Source of the DNA: Paracoccus sediminilitoris
Lineage (GTDB): Bacteria > Pseudomonadota > Alphaproteobacteria > Rhodobacterales > Rhodobacteraceae
Direction: 5' to 3'
Length of the DNA stretch: 64,000 bases
Assembly: GCF_003259195.1 (NCBI RefSeq)
Contig: NZ_QJPK01000001.1
Coordinates: 682,001-746,000, forward strand
Below the pieces are notes generated by a model. That model searched no databases. It worked only from the letters and a program-made list of their open reading frames with translations, and was not told the origin of the DNA. The position numbers were made by a program, and so were the translations under genes. This document shows, piece by piece, positions 25,814 through 33,403 of this stretch. Numbering within the stretch: position 1 is the stretch's first letter; every line of letters begins with the position of its first letter.

Positions 25814-26835
25814 CACCAGCCCGCCATGTCGATGCGCGTCCCGTCGCGGGCCGAGGCATAGGCCGCCTCGACCAGGGCCAGCGTTTTCAGGTTGTCATGA
25901 CCGGACGTCTCGGGCTGCGCCCCCGCGCGCAGGCAGTCGATGAAATGCGCCTGGATCAGGTGGACGCTTTCCTGGATGTTGTGCCACGGGCGTTCGGCCC
26001 AGGGCAGCAGGGGTGGCGCGACATCGCGGATATCCTCTCCGCCCGCGTTCTGGATCACCAGGCGATAGCCCGCATCCAGCCGCAGCGTGCCCCGGTCGCC
26101 GTCGATCTCCAGCAGGGTCTGGGGAAAGGTTTCGGGGCTGCGGCGGGTGGCATAGGAACAATCGACGACCGAGGTCACGCCGCCCCGATGGTCCAGCATC
26201 ATGGTGGCCACATCCTCGCCCCGGATGGCGGGATTGATGCGCTGCGTGCTGGCGGAAATCCGGTCCACGTCCCCGAACAGCGCCCGCGCGACGTCCAGGA
26301 TATGGATGCCCAGATCCTGGATGATGAAGCGCGGATCGGTCGCCAGATAGGGCTGGCCCGAAAACACGTCATAGCCCGACCGGAAGCTGACCCGCCCGAA
26401 GAACGGCCTGCCGATGGCGCCGCCCCGCAGCGCGGCGATGGCGGCGCGAATGGCCGATTGCCAGCGGAAATTCTCGTGCACCATCAGCGTGCGTCCGGCG
26501 CCCTGGACGGCGGCGACCATGGCGCGGGCATCCTCCATCGTCTCGGCAAAGGGCTTCTGGCAGATGACGTGCAGACCCGCATCGGCAGCCGCCTGCACCA
26601 GCATCCGGTGCGATCCGACGGTGGTGGCGATATCGACGAAATCCAGCTCCTCGGTCGCCATCATCCGCAGCGCGTCGTCGTGGATCCGCGTAACGCCAAA
26701 GGCTGCGGCGGTCCGTGCGGCACGGTCCCGATCCCGGTCGCAGACCGCGACGATCCGGGCGCCGTCGATCATCTGCCACGCATGCATCTGGTTCTGCGCA
26801 AAGAACCCGCAGCCGATCAGGGCCCCTTTCAACAT
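25813..26835 (-). CDS. apsD: D-apiose dehydrogenase-like oxidoreductase (GFO/IDH/MocA family)
   Basis: NAD(P)-dependent sugar dehydrogenase of 340 aa. The N-terminal Rossmann motif is GALIGCGFFAQNQ, and the family EKP motif appears as ICQKPFAET with Gln replacing Glu. The C-terminal substrate domain includes DLGIHILDVARALFGDVDRI, with the catalytic-type Asp and His. AGGGGAGGA precedes the ATG at 26835. By its neighbours it should oxidise D-apiose to D-apionolactone for the lactonase directly downstream. Family members act on many sugars, so the substrate is inferred from context. Confidence 0.82.
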   Translation of the reverse strand: MLKGALIGCGFFAQNQMHAWQMIDGARIVAVCDRDRDRAARTAAAFGVTRIHDDALRMMATEELDFVDIATTVGSHRMLVQAAADAGLHVICQKPFAETMEDARAMVAAVQGAGRTLMVHENFRWQSAIRAAIAALRGGAIGRPFFGRVSFRSGYDVFSGQPYLATDPRFIIQDLGIHILDVARALFGDVDRISASTQRINPAIRGEDVATMMLDHRGGVTSVVDCSYATRRSPETFPQTLLEIDGDRGTLRLDAGYRLVIQNAGGEDIRDVAPPLLPWAERPWHNIQESVHLIQAHFIDCLRAGAQPETSGHDNLKTLALVEAAYASARDGTRIDMAGW

Positions 26836-26952
26836 ATGTCCTCCCCTTAATTGCCGTTTCGGGTTGCCGGGCAACCCGCGTCCAAGGTTTCCATTGCGCC
26901 CGTTCCTTTCCGATCCTTCAGATGCGGACCGCGAATCGCCACTTCAGCGCAT

Positions 26953-26966
26953 ATGATGGCATGATG
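26953..26966. promoter_or_regulatory. Candidate GntR operator upstream of apsD
   Basis: ATGATGGCATGATG, 117 bases before apsD and between dctM and apsD. It matches the site at 30703-30716 in 12 of 14 positions. It sits inside a GCGCAT...ATGCGC inverted repeat (26948-26970). Confidence 0.5.
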
Positions 26967-26969
26967 CGC

Positions 26970-28246
26970 TCAGGGCATCAGCCACCATCCCAGCCCCAGC
27001 GAGATCATCGGCAGATAGGTGATGGCCATCAGCAGCGTAACGACCACCAGGATCGGCCAGACCAGCGACCCGAACAGCGCCTGCACCGGCACGCGGGCCA
27101 CGGCGGCAGCGGCGAACAGGTTCACCCCCAGGGGCGGCGTGATCATGCCCAGCGCCAGGTTCACCACGATGACGATGCCGAAATGCACCGGATCGATGCC
27201 ATAGCTGATGGCGACAGGCGTCAGGATCGGGGCCAGCACCAGGATGGCAGCCGATGTCTCGATGAACATGCCGACGACCAGCAACAGCAGGTTCACACCC
27301 AGCAGGAAGGTCAGGGCGGATGCGAAATTGTCCTGCGCCCAGTCGCCGATGGCATTGGGCAGTCCAGACAGGCTGATCAGGAAGCTGAACAAAGCCGCCG
27401 CCGCGATGATCAGCATGATCGCCCCGACGATACCGCTGCGCCCCGGAAGATGCCCGGCAGATCGCGCCAGCCGATCTCTCGATAGACCAGCAGGCTGAGG
27501 ATCAGCGCATAGATGACCGATACCGCCGCGGCCTCGGTCGGGGTGAAGACGCCGCCATAAATGCCGCCGACGATGATCACCGGCATCATCAGCGCCCCGA
27601 AGGACCGGCGCAGCGCGGGCAGGATCGGCTGGCGGCCTTCGGCGTCGCGCAGGCCGTGCCCCTTGATGCGGCACCAGATCTGGACCATCACCACCAGCCC
27701 GCCCGCGATCAGCAGCCCCGGCACCAGCCCCGCCAGGAACAGCCGCGTGATCGAGGTCTCGGTCGAGACCGCATAGAGGATCAGCGGCACCGAGGGCGGG
27801 ATGATCACCCCCAGCTCGGCCGAGGATGCCTGGATCGCGCCCGCCATGCCGACCGGATAGCCGTGCCGGATCATCGCCGGGATCAGGATCGACCCCACCG
27901 CGAATGTTGTCGCCACCGACGACCCCGAGATCGCGGCGAACAGCATGCAGGTCAGCACGCAACAGCTGGCCAGCCCGCCCTGCACGTTGCCGACCATGGA
28001 TTTCACCAGATCGACCAGCCGCGCCGATATTCCGCCATGCGTCATGATCGCGCCCGCCAGGATGAAGAATGGCACCGCCATCAGCGGAAAGCTGTCCAAC
28101 CCCGTGAACATCTTCTGCGGGACGACCAGCAGGGGCAGGTTCGACTGGAAATGGATCGCGATGACCGAAGCCAGCCCGATGGAGACCGCCACCGGAACCG
28201 ACAGGGCAAAGAGCGCGATCAGCGCGGTGGCAAGGGCGGCGTTCAT
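26970..28246 (-). pseudogene. dctM: TRAP transporter large permease DctM, single-base frameshift
   Basis: Large 12-helix permease of a TRAP transporter. The first frame starts at ATG 28246 (MNAALATALIALFALSVPVAV) and contains AVPFFILAGAIMTHGG, SAELGVIIPPSVPLILYA and TPTEAAAVSVIYALI. It then ends prematurely just after IFRGAAVSSG. The second frame continues correctly as AIMLIIAAAALFSFLIS, MFIETSAAILVLAPIL and MITPPLGVNLFAAAAVA to the stop at 26970. The shift lies at a run of four C at 27422-27425, where five would restore the frame. The intact product would have about 425 aa. The start overlaps the dctQ stop by 4 bases. Confidence 0.85.
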
Positions 28247-28719
28247 GGCTGCTGCCTTTCCTGGTCCAGATGGTGCAGGATGACGCCCGCGATCGCGGCC
28301 ATCGCACCGCTTGGGATCGCGGCATAAAAGAGGCTCATCGAGGTGCCCAGCATCGCCACCCGCTGCGCCTGGACGCGCAGGGTCATCGCCCAGCCCTGCC
28401 ACACAAGGATCGCCAGAAAGACCAGCGTCAGCAGCGTCACCAGCCAGATGACCCAGATCTGAAGCGACGCGGGCAGCAGGCTGCGCAGGAAGTCGATGGG
28501 GATCATCGCGCCCAGCCGGAAACCGGCCGCCGCGGCCAGCAGGGTGGACCAGACGATCAGCCCGCGCGCCAGGACCTCGGACCAGCCGGCGGCGTCGCCC
28601 AGGACAAAGCGCGTCACGACCCAAAAGAAGACCAGCGCCGTCGCCGCCGCCAGCAGCAGCGCCGAGAGGTTATGCGCAAGCCGGACGATGACCTCGCCCG
28701 TGGACCGGATCGGTTTCAT
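28243..28719 (-). CDS. dctQ: TRAP transporter small permease DctQ
   Basis: Small membrane subunit of the TRAP transporter, 158 aa with four hydrophobic segments (ALLLAAATALVFFWVVTRF, GLIVWSTLLAAAAGFRLG, IWVIWLVTLLTLVFLAILV and a C-terminal helix). The Trp-Ser-Glu-Val region (AAGWSEVLARGLIVW) and the Gly-Ala-Met-Ile-Pro-Ile-Asp motif (LGAMIPIDFLRSLLP) fit the DctQ family. It is 57 bases downstream of dctP and overlaps dctM (ATGA), a typical dctPQM order. Confidence 0.9.
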   Translation of the reverse strand: MKPIRSTGEVIVRLAHNLSALLLAAATALVFFWVVTRFVLGDAAGWSEVLARGLIVWSTLLAAAAGFRLGAMIPIDFLRSLLPASLQIWVIWLVTLLTLVFLAILVWQGWAMTLRVQAQRVAMLGTSMSLFYAAIPSGAMAAIAGVILHHLDQERQQP

Positions 28720-28776
28720 GATGGTTCCCCGTGCTGAATGGGTGGACCAAGGTCTGCGCCCCGGCCCGGCCAAGGC

Positions 28777-29754
28777 TTATTGCTGCGCGCCGCGGATGCG
28801 CTGGATCAGTTCGGGCGAATACTGATCGGCATATTGGTCATAGGCGGGCTGGACGGCCTTGACGAAGGCGGCCTTGTCGATGGTCTCGACGACATTCATG
28901 CCGTTTTCCTTCATCTGCGCGATGCCTTCGACCTCGTTCTTGGCGACGGTGGCGCGGGATGCTTCGGCGGCTGCATGGGCGGCCTGGCGGAACCAGTCCT
29001 GCTGTTCGGGGGTCAGCGCGTCGAAATGGATCGCGGACATGGCAACGACGGCAGGCGAATAGACATGGCCCGTCAGCGTGATGTTATCCTGGATTTCCCA
29101 CATGTTGTTCGCCGTCACGATGGTGATGGGGTTTTCCTGCCCGTCAATCGTGCCCTGTTGCAGCGATGTCAGGACCTCGGTCCAGCTCATGGGGGTCGGG
29201 GCGGCACCGGCGGCCTTGAAGGCGGCGATATGCACCTCGTTCTCCATGGTGCGCAGTTTCAGCCCCTCAAGGTCCTCGGGCGTCTCGATGGGCCTGATCG
29301 AGTTTGTCACATGACGAAACCCGTTTTCCGCCCATGCCAGGCCGACCAGCCCGTGATTGCTGAACTGGTCCAGGATCTCCTGCCCGATCTCTCCGTCCAG
29401 GACCTGGTGGGCGCTGTCGTAATCCTTGAACAGGAACGGGAAATCCAACGCATAGACGGCTGGCACGAAATTCCCGATGGGTCCCGTGGATGAAATCGTC
29501 AGCTCGACGGTGCCGATCTGCAGCCCTTCGATCACGTCGCGTTCGCCCCCCAAGGCGCCTGCGGGACGCAGGGCGATCTCGAATTCGCCATCCGAGAGTT
29601 CGGCGATCTTCTCGGCGAAGGCGCGGCCCGCATCGCCGTAATGGCTGTCGGAGGGCGGCGTGAAGGCCATGTTCATCGTGCGCGCCTGCACCCCCAGCGG
29701 GATCGCTGTGATCATGGCGGCCATGGCAATGCCGAGGCTGGCGTATCTGGTCAT
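28777..29754 (-). CDS. dctP: TRAP transporter solute-binding protein DctP
   Basis: Periplasmic binding protein of 325 aa that should capture apionate or a related branched sugar acid for the DctQM permease. The signal peptide ends near LGVQA. Family features are TPPSDSHYGDAGRAFAEKIAE, the carboxylate-binding Arg region GLKLRTMENEVHIAAFKAAG, and PMSWTEVLTSLQQGTIDGQENP. GGGAGGAA precedes the ATG at 29754. It follows apnO by 65 bases. The ligand is inferred only from the neighbouring enzymes. Confidence 0.92.
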   Translation of the reverse strand: MTRYASLGIAMAAMITAIPLGVQARTMNMAFTPPSDSHYGDAGRAFAEKIAELSDGEFEIALRPAGALGGERDVIEGLQIGTVELTISSTGPIGNFVPAVYALDFPFLFKDYDSAHQVLDGEIGQEILDQFSNHGLVGLAWAENGFRHVTNSIRPIETPEDLEGLKLRTMENEVHIAAFKAAGAAPTPMSWTEVLTSLQQGTIDGQENPITIVTANNMWEIQDNITLTGHVYSPAVVAMSAIHFDALTPEQQDWFRQAAHAAAEASRATVAKNEVEGIAQMKENGMNVVETIDKAAFVKAVQPAYDQYADQYSPELIQRIRGAQQ

Positions 29755-29819
29755 CTTTCTGTTCCTCCCTTGCGTGATGGTGCCGGGCGCCCCCCCTCCG
29801 ACGACGCCTTGGCGAATGG

Positions 29820-30650
29820 TCAGGTGATGCGGTGGATGCTGGCCTCGATCTCGTCCCATTCGAAGACGCGCTTCCAGTCGTCGCGAATCAGCATCGGCAC
29901 GCCGAATTCGATGGCCTTGTTGCAGGCATCCGAAAATGCGCCTTGTCGTTCCTCGAAGATGACCGCGCCCAGGATGTTCATGTGTCCCAATAGAAAGTCG
30001 CGGGCGCATTCGTGGCTGACGCCGCTGCGGCGCACGGTTTCGTCCATTGCCTCGCGCATGACGGTCAGCAGCGACGCGCAGACGGTTTCCGACAGGCCCG
30101 GTTCCAGCATGGCCATCTGCTTGACGGTGACTTCGTAGGTGCGGGCGACGGGGGCATAGATGGCGCGGGCGATCCGGTCGCCCAGTTCGTAATGTTCGCG
30201 CGGGCCTTGCATCAGCGCGCTGACGACGCCCTGTTGCGCCGCGACGCCGCCGAAATGGTCGGCGCGGCCTTCGGGCGTGGATTCGTCGTTGAAGATGGGC
30301 GGGTGACAGGGGTGGGTCACGAAATAGGTGATGTCGGCGCGTTCCGGCAGATGGCCCGCAAAGGGCGCTGCCGCGTCCAGCACGACGACCATCGTGCCCG
30401 GCGCCAGCACCGGCACCACCTGGGCCGCGACCTTGCCGATCACGGTGTCGGGCACGGCCAGAATCACCACCTCGGCCCCCTGCAGGGCCGCGTCCTGCGC
30501 CACGCAATCCAACCCGGTTTCTGATTTCAGGCGATTGCGACCGAACTCGCTCGCCTCGACATGGGCCACTTGGAAATCAGTCCGCGCCAGGTTGGTTGCC
30601 AAGCGCACGCCCCTTTTTCCCCCGGCCCCGAACAGCGCCACTTTCGTCAT
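29820..30650 (-). CDS. apnO: D-apionate oxidoisomerase-like dehydrogenase (ApnO)
   Basis: NAD-dependent 6-phosphogluconate dehydrogenase-like protein of 276 aa. It has the N-terminal Rossmann motif VALFGAGGKRG, DTVIGKVAAQVVP and a phosphogluconate-dehydrogenase-type C-terminal helical domain. In the apionate pathway ApnO oxidises and rearranges D-apionate to 3-oxo-isoapionate. The ATG at 30650 is preferred because GGGGGA lies just upstream; an ATG four codons earlier overlaps that site. It leads the minus-strand unit apnO-dctP-dctQ-dctM and is divergent from the kinase gene. Confidence 0.8.
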   Translation of the reverse strand: MTKVALFGAGGKRGVRLATNLARTDFQVAHVEASEFGRNRLKSETGLDCVAQDAALQGAEVVILAVPDTVIGKVAAQVVPVLAPGTMVVVLDAAAPFAGHLPERADITYFVTHPCHPPIFNDESTPEGRADHFGGVAAQQGVVSALMQGPREHYELGDRIARAIYAPVARTYEVTVKQMAMLEPGLSETVCASLLTVMREAMDETVRRSGVSHECARDFLLGHMNILGAVIFEERQGAFSDACNKAIEFGVPMLIRDDWKRVFEWDEIEASIHRIT

Positions 30651-30688
30651 GTCATCCCCCATCGGAATCAGATCTTGCCTTAACTGGT

Positions 30689-30716
30689 ATGATGAGATGA
30701 TAATGATAGCATCATG
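30689..30716. promoter_or_regulatory. Tandem candidate GntR operators between apnO and oiaK
   Basis: ATGATGAGATGATA (30689-30702) is followed directly by ATGATAGCATCATG (30703-30716). The second contains the perfect inverted repeat ATGAT-AGC-ATCAT and matches the site before apsD in 12 of 14 positions. It lies in the 87-base divergent region, where it could control both units. Confidence 0.6.
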
Positions 30717-30737
30717 TCAAGCATCGCAGGGGGGCTT

Positions 30738-32117
30738 ATGCGAAAAGACACGCCGCTGGTCGCGTGGCTGGGCGACGACTTCACCGGTTCGGCCGCCGTG
30801 ATGGAGGTGCTGCATTTCGCGGGCATCCCTTCGGTCCTGTTTACCGACGCGCCGTCGCCTGCCTTGCTGGACCGCTTTGCCGATGCGCGGGGGATCGGGA
30901 TCGCCACCACCGCGCGGGCCCATGATCCGGCATGGATGGCGGACAATCTGCCGCCGCTGTTTCGGGTGCTGGCGGCGCTGAACCCGGCCCTGCTGCATTA
31001 CAAGATCTGTTCGACCTTCGATTCCTCCCCTGCCCGCGGATCGATCGGTGCGGCCATCGGCGCGGGCCTTCAGGTGCGCCCTGCCCGCGCCGTCCCTCTG
31101 CTGACGGCCGCCCCCGCCATGCGCCGCTATCAGGTCTTCGGGCATCTGTTTGCGGGCACCGATCAGGGCGTTTTCCGTCTGGATCGCCACCCCGTCATGG
31201 CCCACCACCCCGCCACGCCGATGGGGGAATCGGATCTGCTGCGCCACCTTTCGGCCCAGACCGACCTGCCCGCCGCGCTGATCAACCTTGAGGATCTGGC
31301 CGATCCGCAGCCCCGTCTGGAGGCTCTGCTGGATCAGGGCGCGCGCATCCTGTCGATAGACGGCATGAATACTGTCTTCGAAGCCGCCGCCGGGCGCCTG
31401 ATCTGGGACAATCGCGACAGGCTGGGTCTGGTCGCGGGCAGCCAAGGGGTCGAATACGCGCTGGTGCGCCATTGGCAGGACATCGGGATGATCCCCCCGG
31501 GCCCGACCCCCGCTTCGGCGGGCGCGGTCGACCGGATCGCGGCGGTGTCTGGGTCGGTGTCGCCGGTGACGGCGGCGCAGCTGGATTGGGCGGCCGGAAA
31601 CGGCTTTGCCCTGATCGCCTTCGACGCCCGCGCCGCCTGCGGTTCCGACACCGATCTGCGATCCGAGGAAATCCGCGCCACCCGTGCCGCGCTGGCGGCG
31701 GCGGCAGAGGGCCAGTCGCCGCTGGTTCATTCGGCGGCGGGTCACGACGGCCCTCAGGTCACAGCCTTCCGCCAGAGGCTGGCCACCAGCGGCATGGACC
31801 CCGAAACCGCCAACAGCCGCATCGGGCAGGCGCTTGGGCGCATCCTGGACGCGACGCTGCGCGGGACGGGCATCCGGCGAGCGGTGATTTCGGGCGGTGA
31901 CAGCTCGGGTCAAGCGATGCGCCAGCTGGGGCTGTCAGCGCTGGTCGCCAAGGCCCTCACGATTCCCGGCGCGGCCCTGTGCCAGGCCTTCGGCGACGCC
32001 CCCCATGACGGGTTGGAGATCGCGCTGAAAGGCGGCCAGATGGGGTCTCAGGATTACTTCGGCTGGATCCGCGACGGCGGCGGCCCCCGCGACACGACCC
32101 GAAAGGCACATCCATGA
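30738..32117 (+). CDS. oiaK: 3-oxo-isoapionate kinase-like protein (DUF1537 four-carbon acid sugar kinase family)
   Basis: ATP-dependent kinase of 459 aa. The N-terminal domain begins with the DUF1537 motif VAWLGDDFTGSAA (Asp13/Asp14). The C-terminal nucleotide-binding domain has RRAVISGGDSSGQAMRQLG and AFGDAPHDGLEIALKGGQMG, ending in the usual G-x-D-x-F (SQDYF). In the apionate route this kinase phosphorylates 3-oxo-isoapionate. The ATG at 30738 follows CAGGGGGG. Its stop overlaps the start of the RuBisCO-like gene by 4 bases, consistent with kinase product passing directly to that enzyme. Confidence 0.82.
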   Translation: MRKDTPLVAWLGDDFTGSAAVMEVLHFAGIPSVLFTDAPSPALLDRFADARGIGIATTARAHDPAWMADNLPPLFRVLAALNPALLHYKICSTFDSSPARGSIGAAIGAGLQVRPARAVPLLTAAPAMRRYQVFGHLFAGTDQGVFRLDRHPVMAHHPATPMGESDLLRHLSAQTDLPAALINLEDLADPQPRLEALLDQGARILSIDGMNTVFEAAAGRLIWDNRDRLGLVAGSQGVEYALVRHWQDIGMIPPGPTPASAGAVDRIAAVSGSVSPVTAAQLDWAAGNGFALIAFDARAACGSDTDLRSEEIRATRAALAAAAEGQSPLVHSAAGHDGPQVTAFRQRLATSGMDPETANSRIGQALGRILDATLRGTGIRRAVISGGDSSGQAMRQLGLSALVAKALTIPGAALCQAFGDAPHDGLEIALKGGQMGSQDYFGWIRDGGGPRDTTRKAHP

Positions 32118-33367
32118 CCCAGATGATCCGCGTCACCTATCTGATCGAAACCCCGGACGACCCCCAGGCCGTGGCCGCCAGGATCGCCGCCGATCAATCC
32201 ACCGGGACCTTCACCGACCTGCCCGGTGAAACCCCCGCCCTGCGTGCCCGACACGCCGCCCGCGTCGAATCGGTGACGCCACTGGATGATCATGCCCTTC
32301 CCGCGATCCCGCAGGCACAAGGCGTCACTGGCCCCTTCTACCGCGCCAGCGCCACCATCGCCTATCCGCTGGACTCGATCGGCACCGACATCGCGGCGCT
32401 GATGACCGTGACCCTGGGCGGCGTCTTTGCCATGCGCGGTCTCAGCGGCATCCGCGTCACGGGGCTGGACCTGCCCGCCGCCTTCGCCTGCCATCCCGGG
32501 CCGCAATTCGGCATCGACGGGTCACGGCGCCTGATGGGCGTGCCTCAAGGCCCGATGATCGCCTCGATCATCAAGCCCTCGCTTGGCCTGTCGCCCCAGG
32601 ACACGGCAGAGGTCGTGCGGATGCTGTGCGATGCGGGCGTCGATTTCATCAAGGACGATGAAAAGATGATGTCCCCCGCCTATTCCCCTTTGGAGGATCG
32701 CGTCCGGGCCGTCATGCCCGTCATCCGCGACCACGCCGAACGGACGGGCAAGACGGTGATGTATGCCTTCGGCATTTCCGCGGCCGATCCCGACCTGATG
32801 ATGCGCAACCATGATCACGTCCTCCGGCATGGCGGCAATGCGGCGGTCATCAACATCAACTCGGTCGGGCATGGCGGCTTCAGCTTTCTGCGCAAGCGGT
32901 CGCAACTGTGCCTGCACGCGCATCGCAACGGCTGGGACCTGCTGACCCGCCATCAGGGGCTGGGATATGATTTCGGCCCCTATCAGCAGATATGGCGGCT
33001 GCTGGGGGTGGATCAGTTCCAGATCAACGGCATCGGCGCGAAATACTGGGAGCCCGATGACAGCTTCGTGCAATCCTTTGCCGATGTCAGCCGCCCCATC
33101 TTCAGTCCCGCCGACCGTCCCCTGCCGGTCGTTTGTTCGGGGCAATGGGGCGGCCAGGCCTTCGAGACTCGGCGCCGCACCGGACAATCGCTGGACCTGA
33201 TGTATCTGGGCGGGGGCGGCATCCACGGCCATCCGAACGGTCCCGCGGCCGGCATCCGCGCGATCCGCCATGCCTGGCGGGCCGCCGCGGCGGGGCTGAC
33301 CATCCAGCAGGCCGCGGCAGAGCATCCGGATTTTCGCGCCGCCTATGAAAAATGGGGCCGCCCCTGA
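32114..33367 (+). CDS. RuBisCO-like protein, 3-oxo-isoapionate-4-phosphate transcarboxylase/hydrolase or decarboxylase
   Basis: A RuBisCO large-subunit homologue of 417 aa that is unlikely to fix CO2. The barrel keeps Lys154 (IIKPSLGLS, where true RuBisCO has KPKLGLS) and the carbamylated-lysine motif FIKDDE (Lys180, Asp181, Asp182, Glu183). SGQWGG and GGGIHGHPNG form phosphate-binding loops. In apionate catabolism two RuBisCO-like enzymes act on 3-oxo-isoapionate 4-phosphate: OiaT gives 3-phosphoglycerate plus glycolate, and OiaX gives L-erythrulose 1-phosphate plus CO2. No erythrulose-phosphate isomerase is encoded nearby, which favours OiaT, but sequence alone does not settle it. Confidence 0.85.
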   Translation: MTQMIRVTYLIETPDDPQAVAARIAADQSTGTFTDLPGETPALRARHAARVESVTPLDDHALPAIPQAQGVTGPFYRASATIAYPLDSIGTDIAALMTVTLGGVFAMRGLSGIRVTGLDLPAAFACHPGPQFGIDGSRRLMGVPQGPMIASIIKPSLGLSPQDTAEVVRMLCDAGVDFIKDDEKMMSPAYSPLEDRVRAVMPVIRDHAERTGKTVMYAFGISAADPDLMMRNHDHVLRHGGNAAVININSVGHGGFSFLRKRSQLCLHAHRNGWDLLTRHQGLGYDFGPYQQIWRLLGVDQFQINGIGAKYWEPDDSFVQSFADVSRPIFSPADRPLPVVCSGQWGGQAFETRRRTGQSLDLMYLGGGGIHGHPNGPAAGIRAIRHAWRAAAAGLTIQQAAAEHPDFRAAYEKWGRP

Positions 33368-33403
33368 AGGCAGCCCCATGATCCGTGCAGCAACCCCTCG
33401 CCC

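Noticed and set aside
24034-25816. Reading the apnL region as two separate overlapping genes
   Set aside because: The second frame lacks a proper start near the junction and continues the first frame's domain; one base at the G run unites them.
26970-28624. Reading the dctM region as two separate permease genes
   Set aside because: The two frames join at one point into a single DctM sequence with continuous family motifs, so a frameshift explains them better.
23289-33367. The apiose cluster as a horizontally acquired island
   Set aside because: Base composition looks like that of the neighbours, and no integrase, tRNA junction or direct repeat flanks it; transfer remains possible but is not supported by the sequence.
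32114-33367. RuBisCO-like protein as true RuBisCO for carbon fixation
   Set aside because: There is no small subunit or phosphoribulokinase nearby, the KPK motif is altered to KPS, and the neighbours define a sugar-acid pathway.
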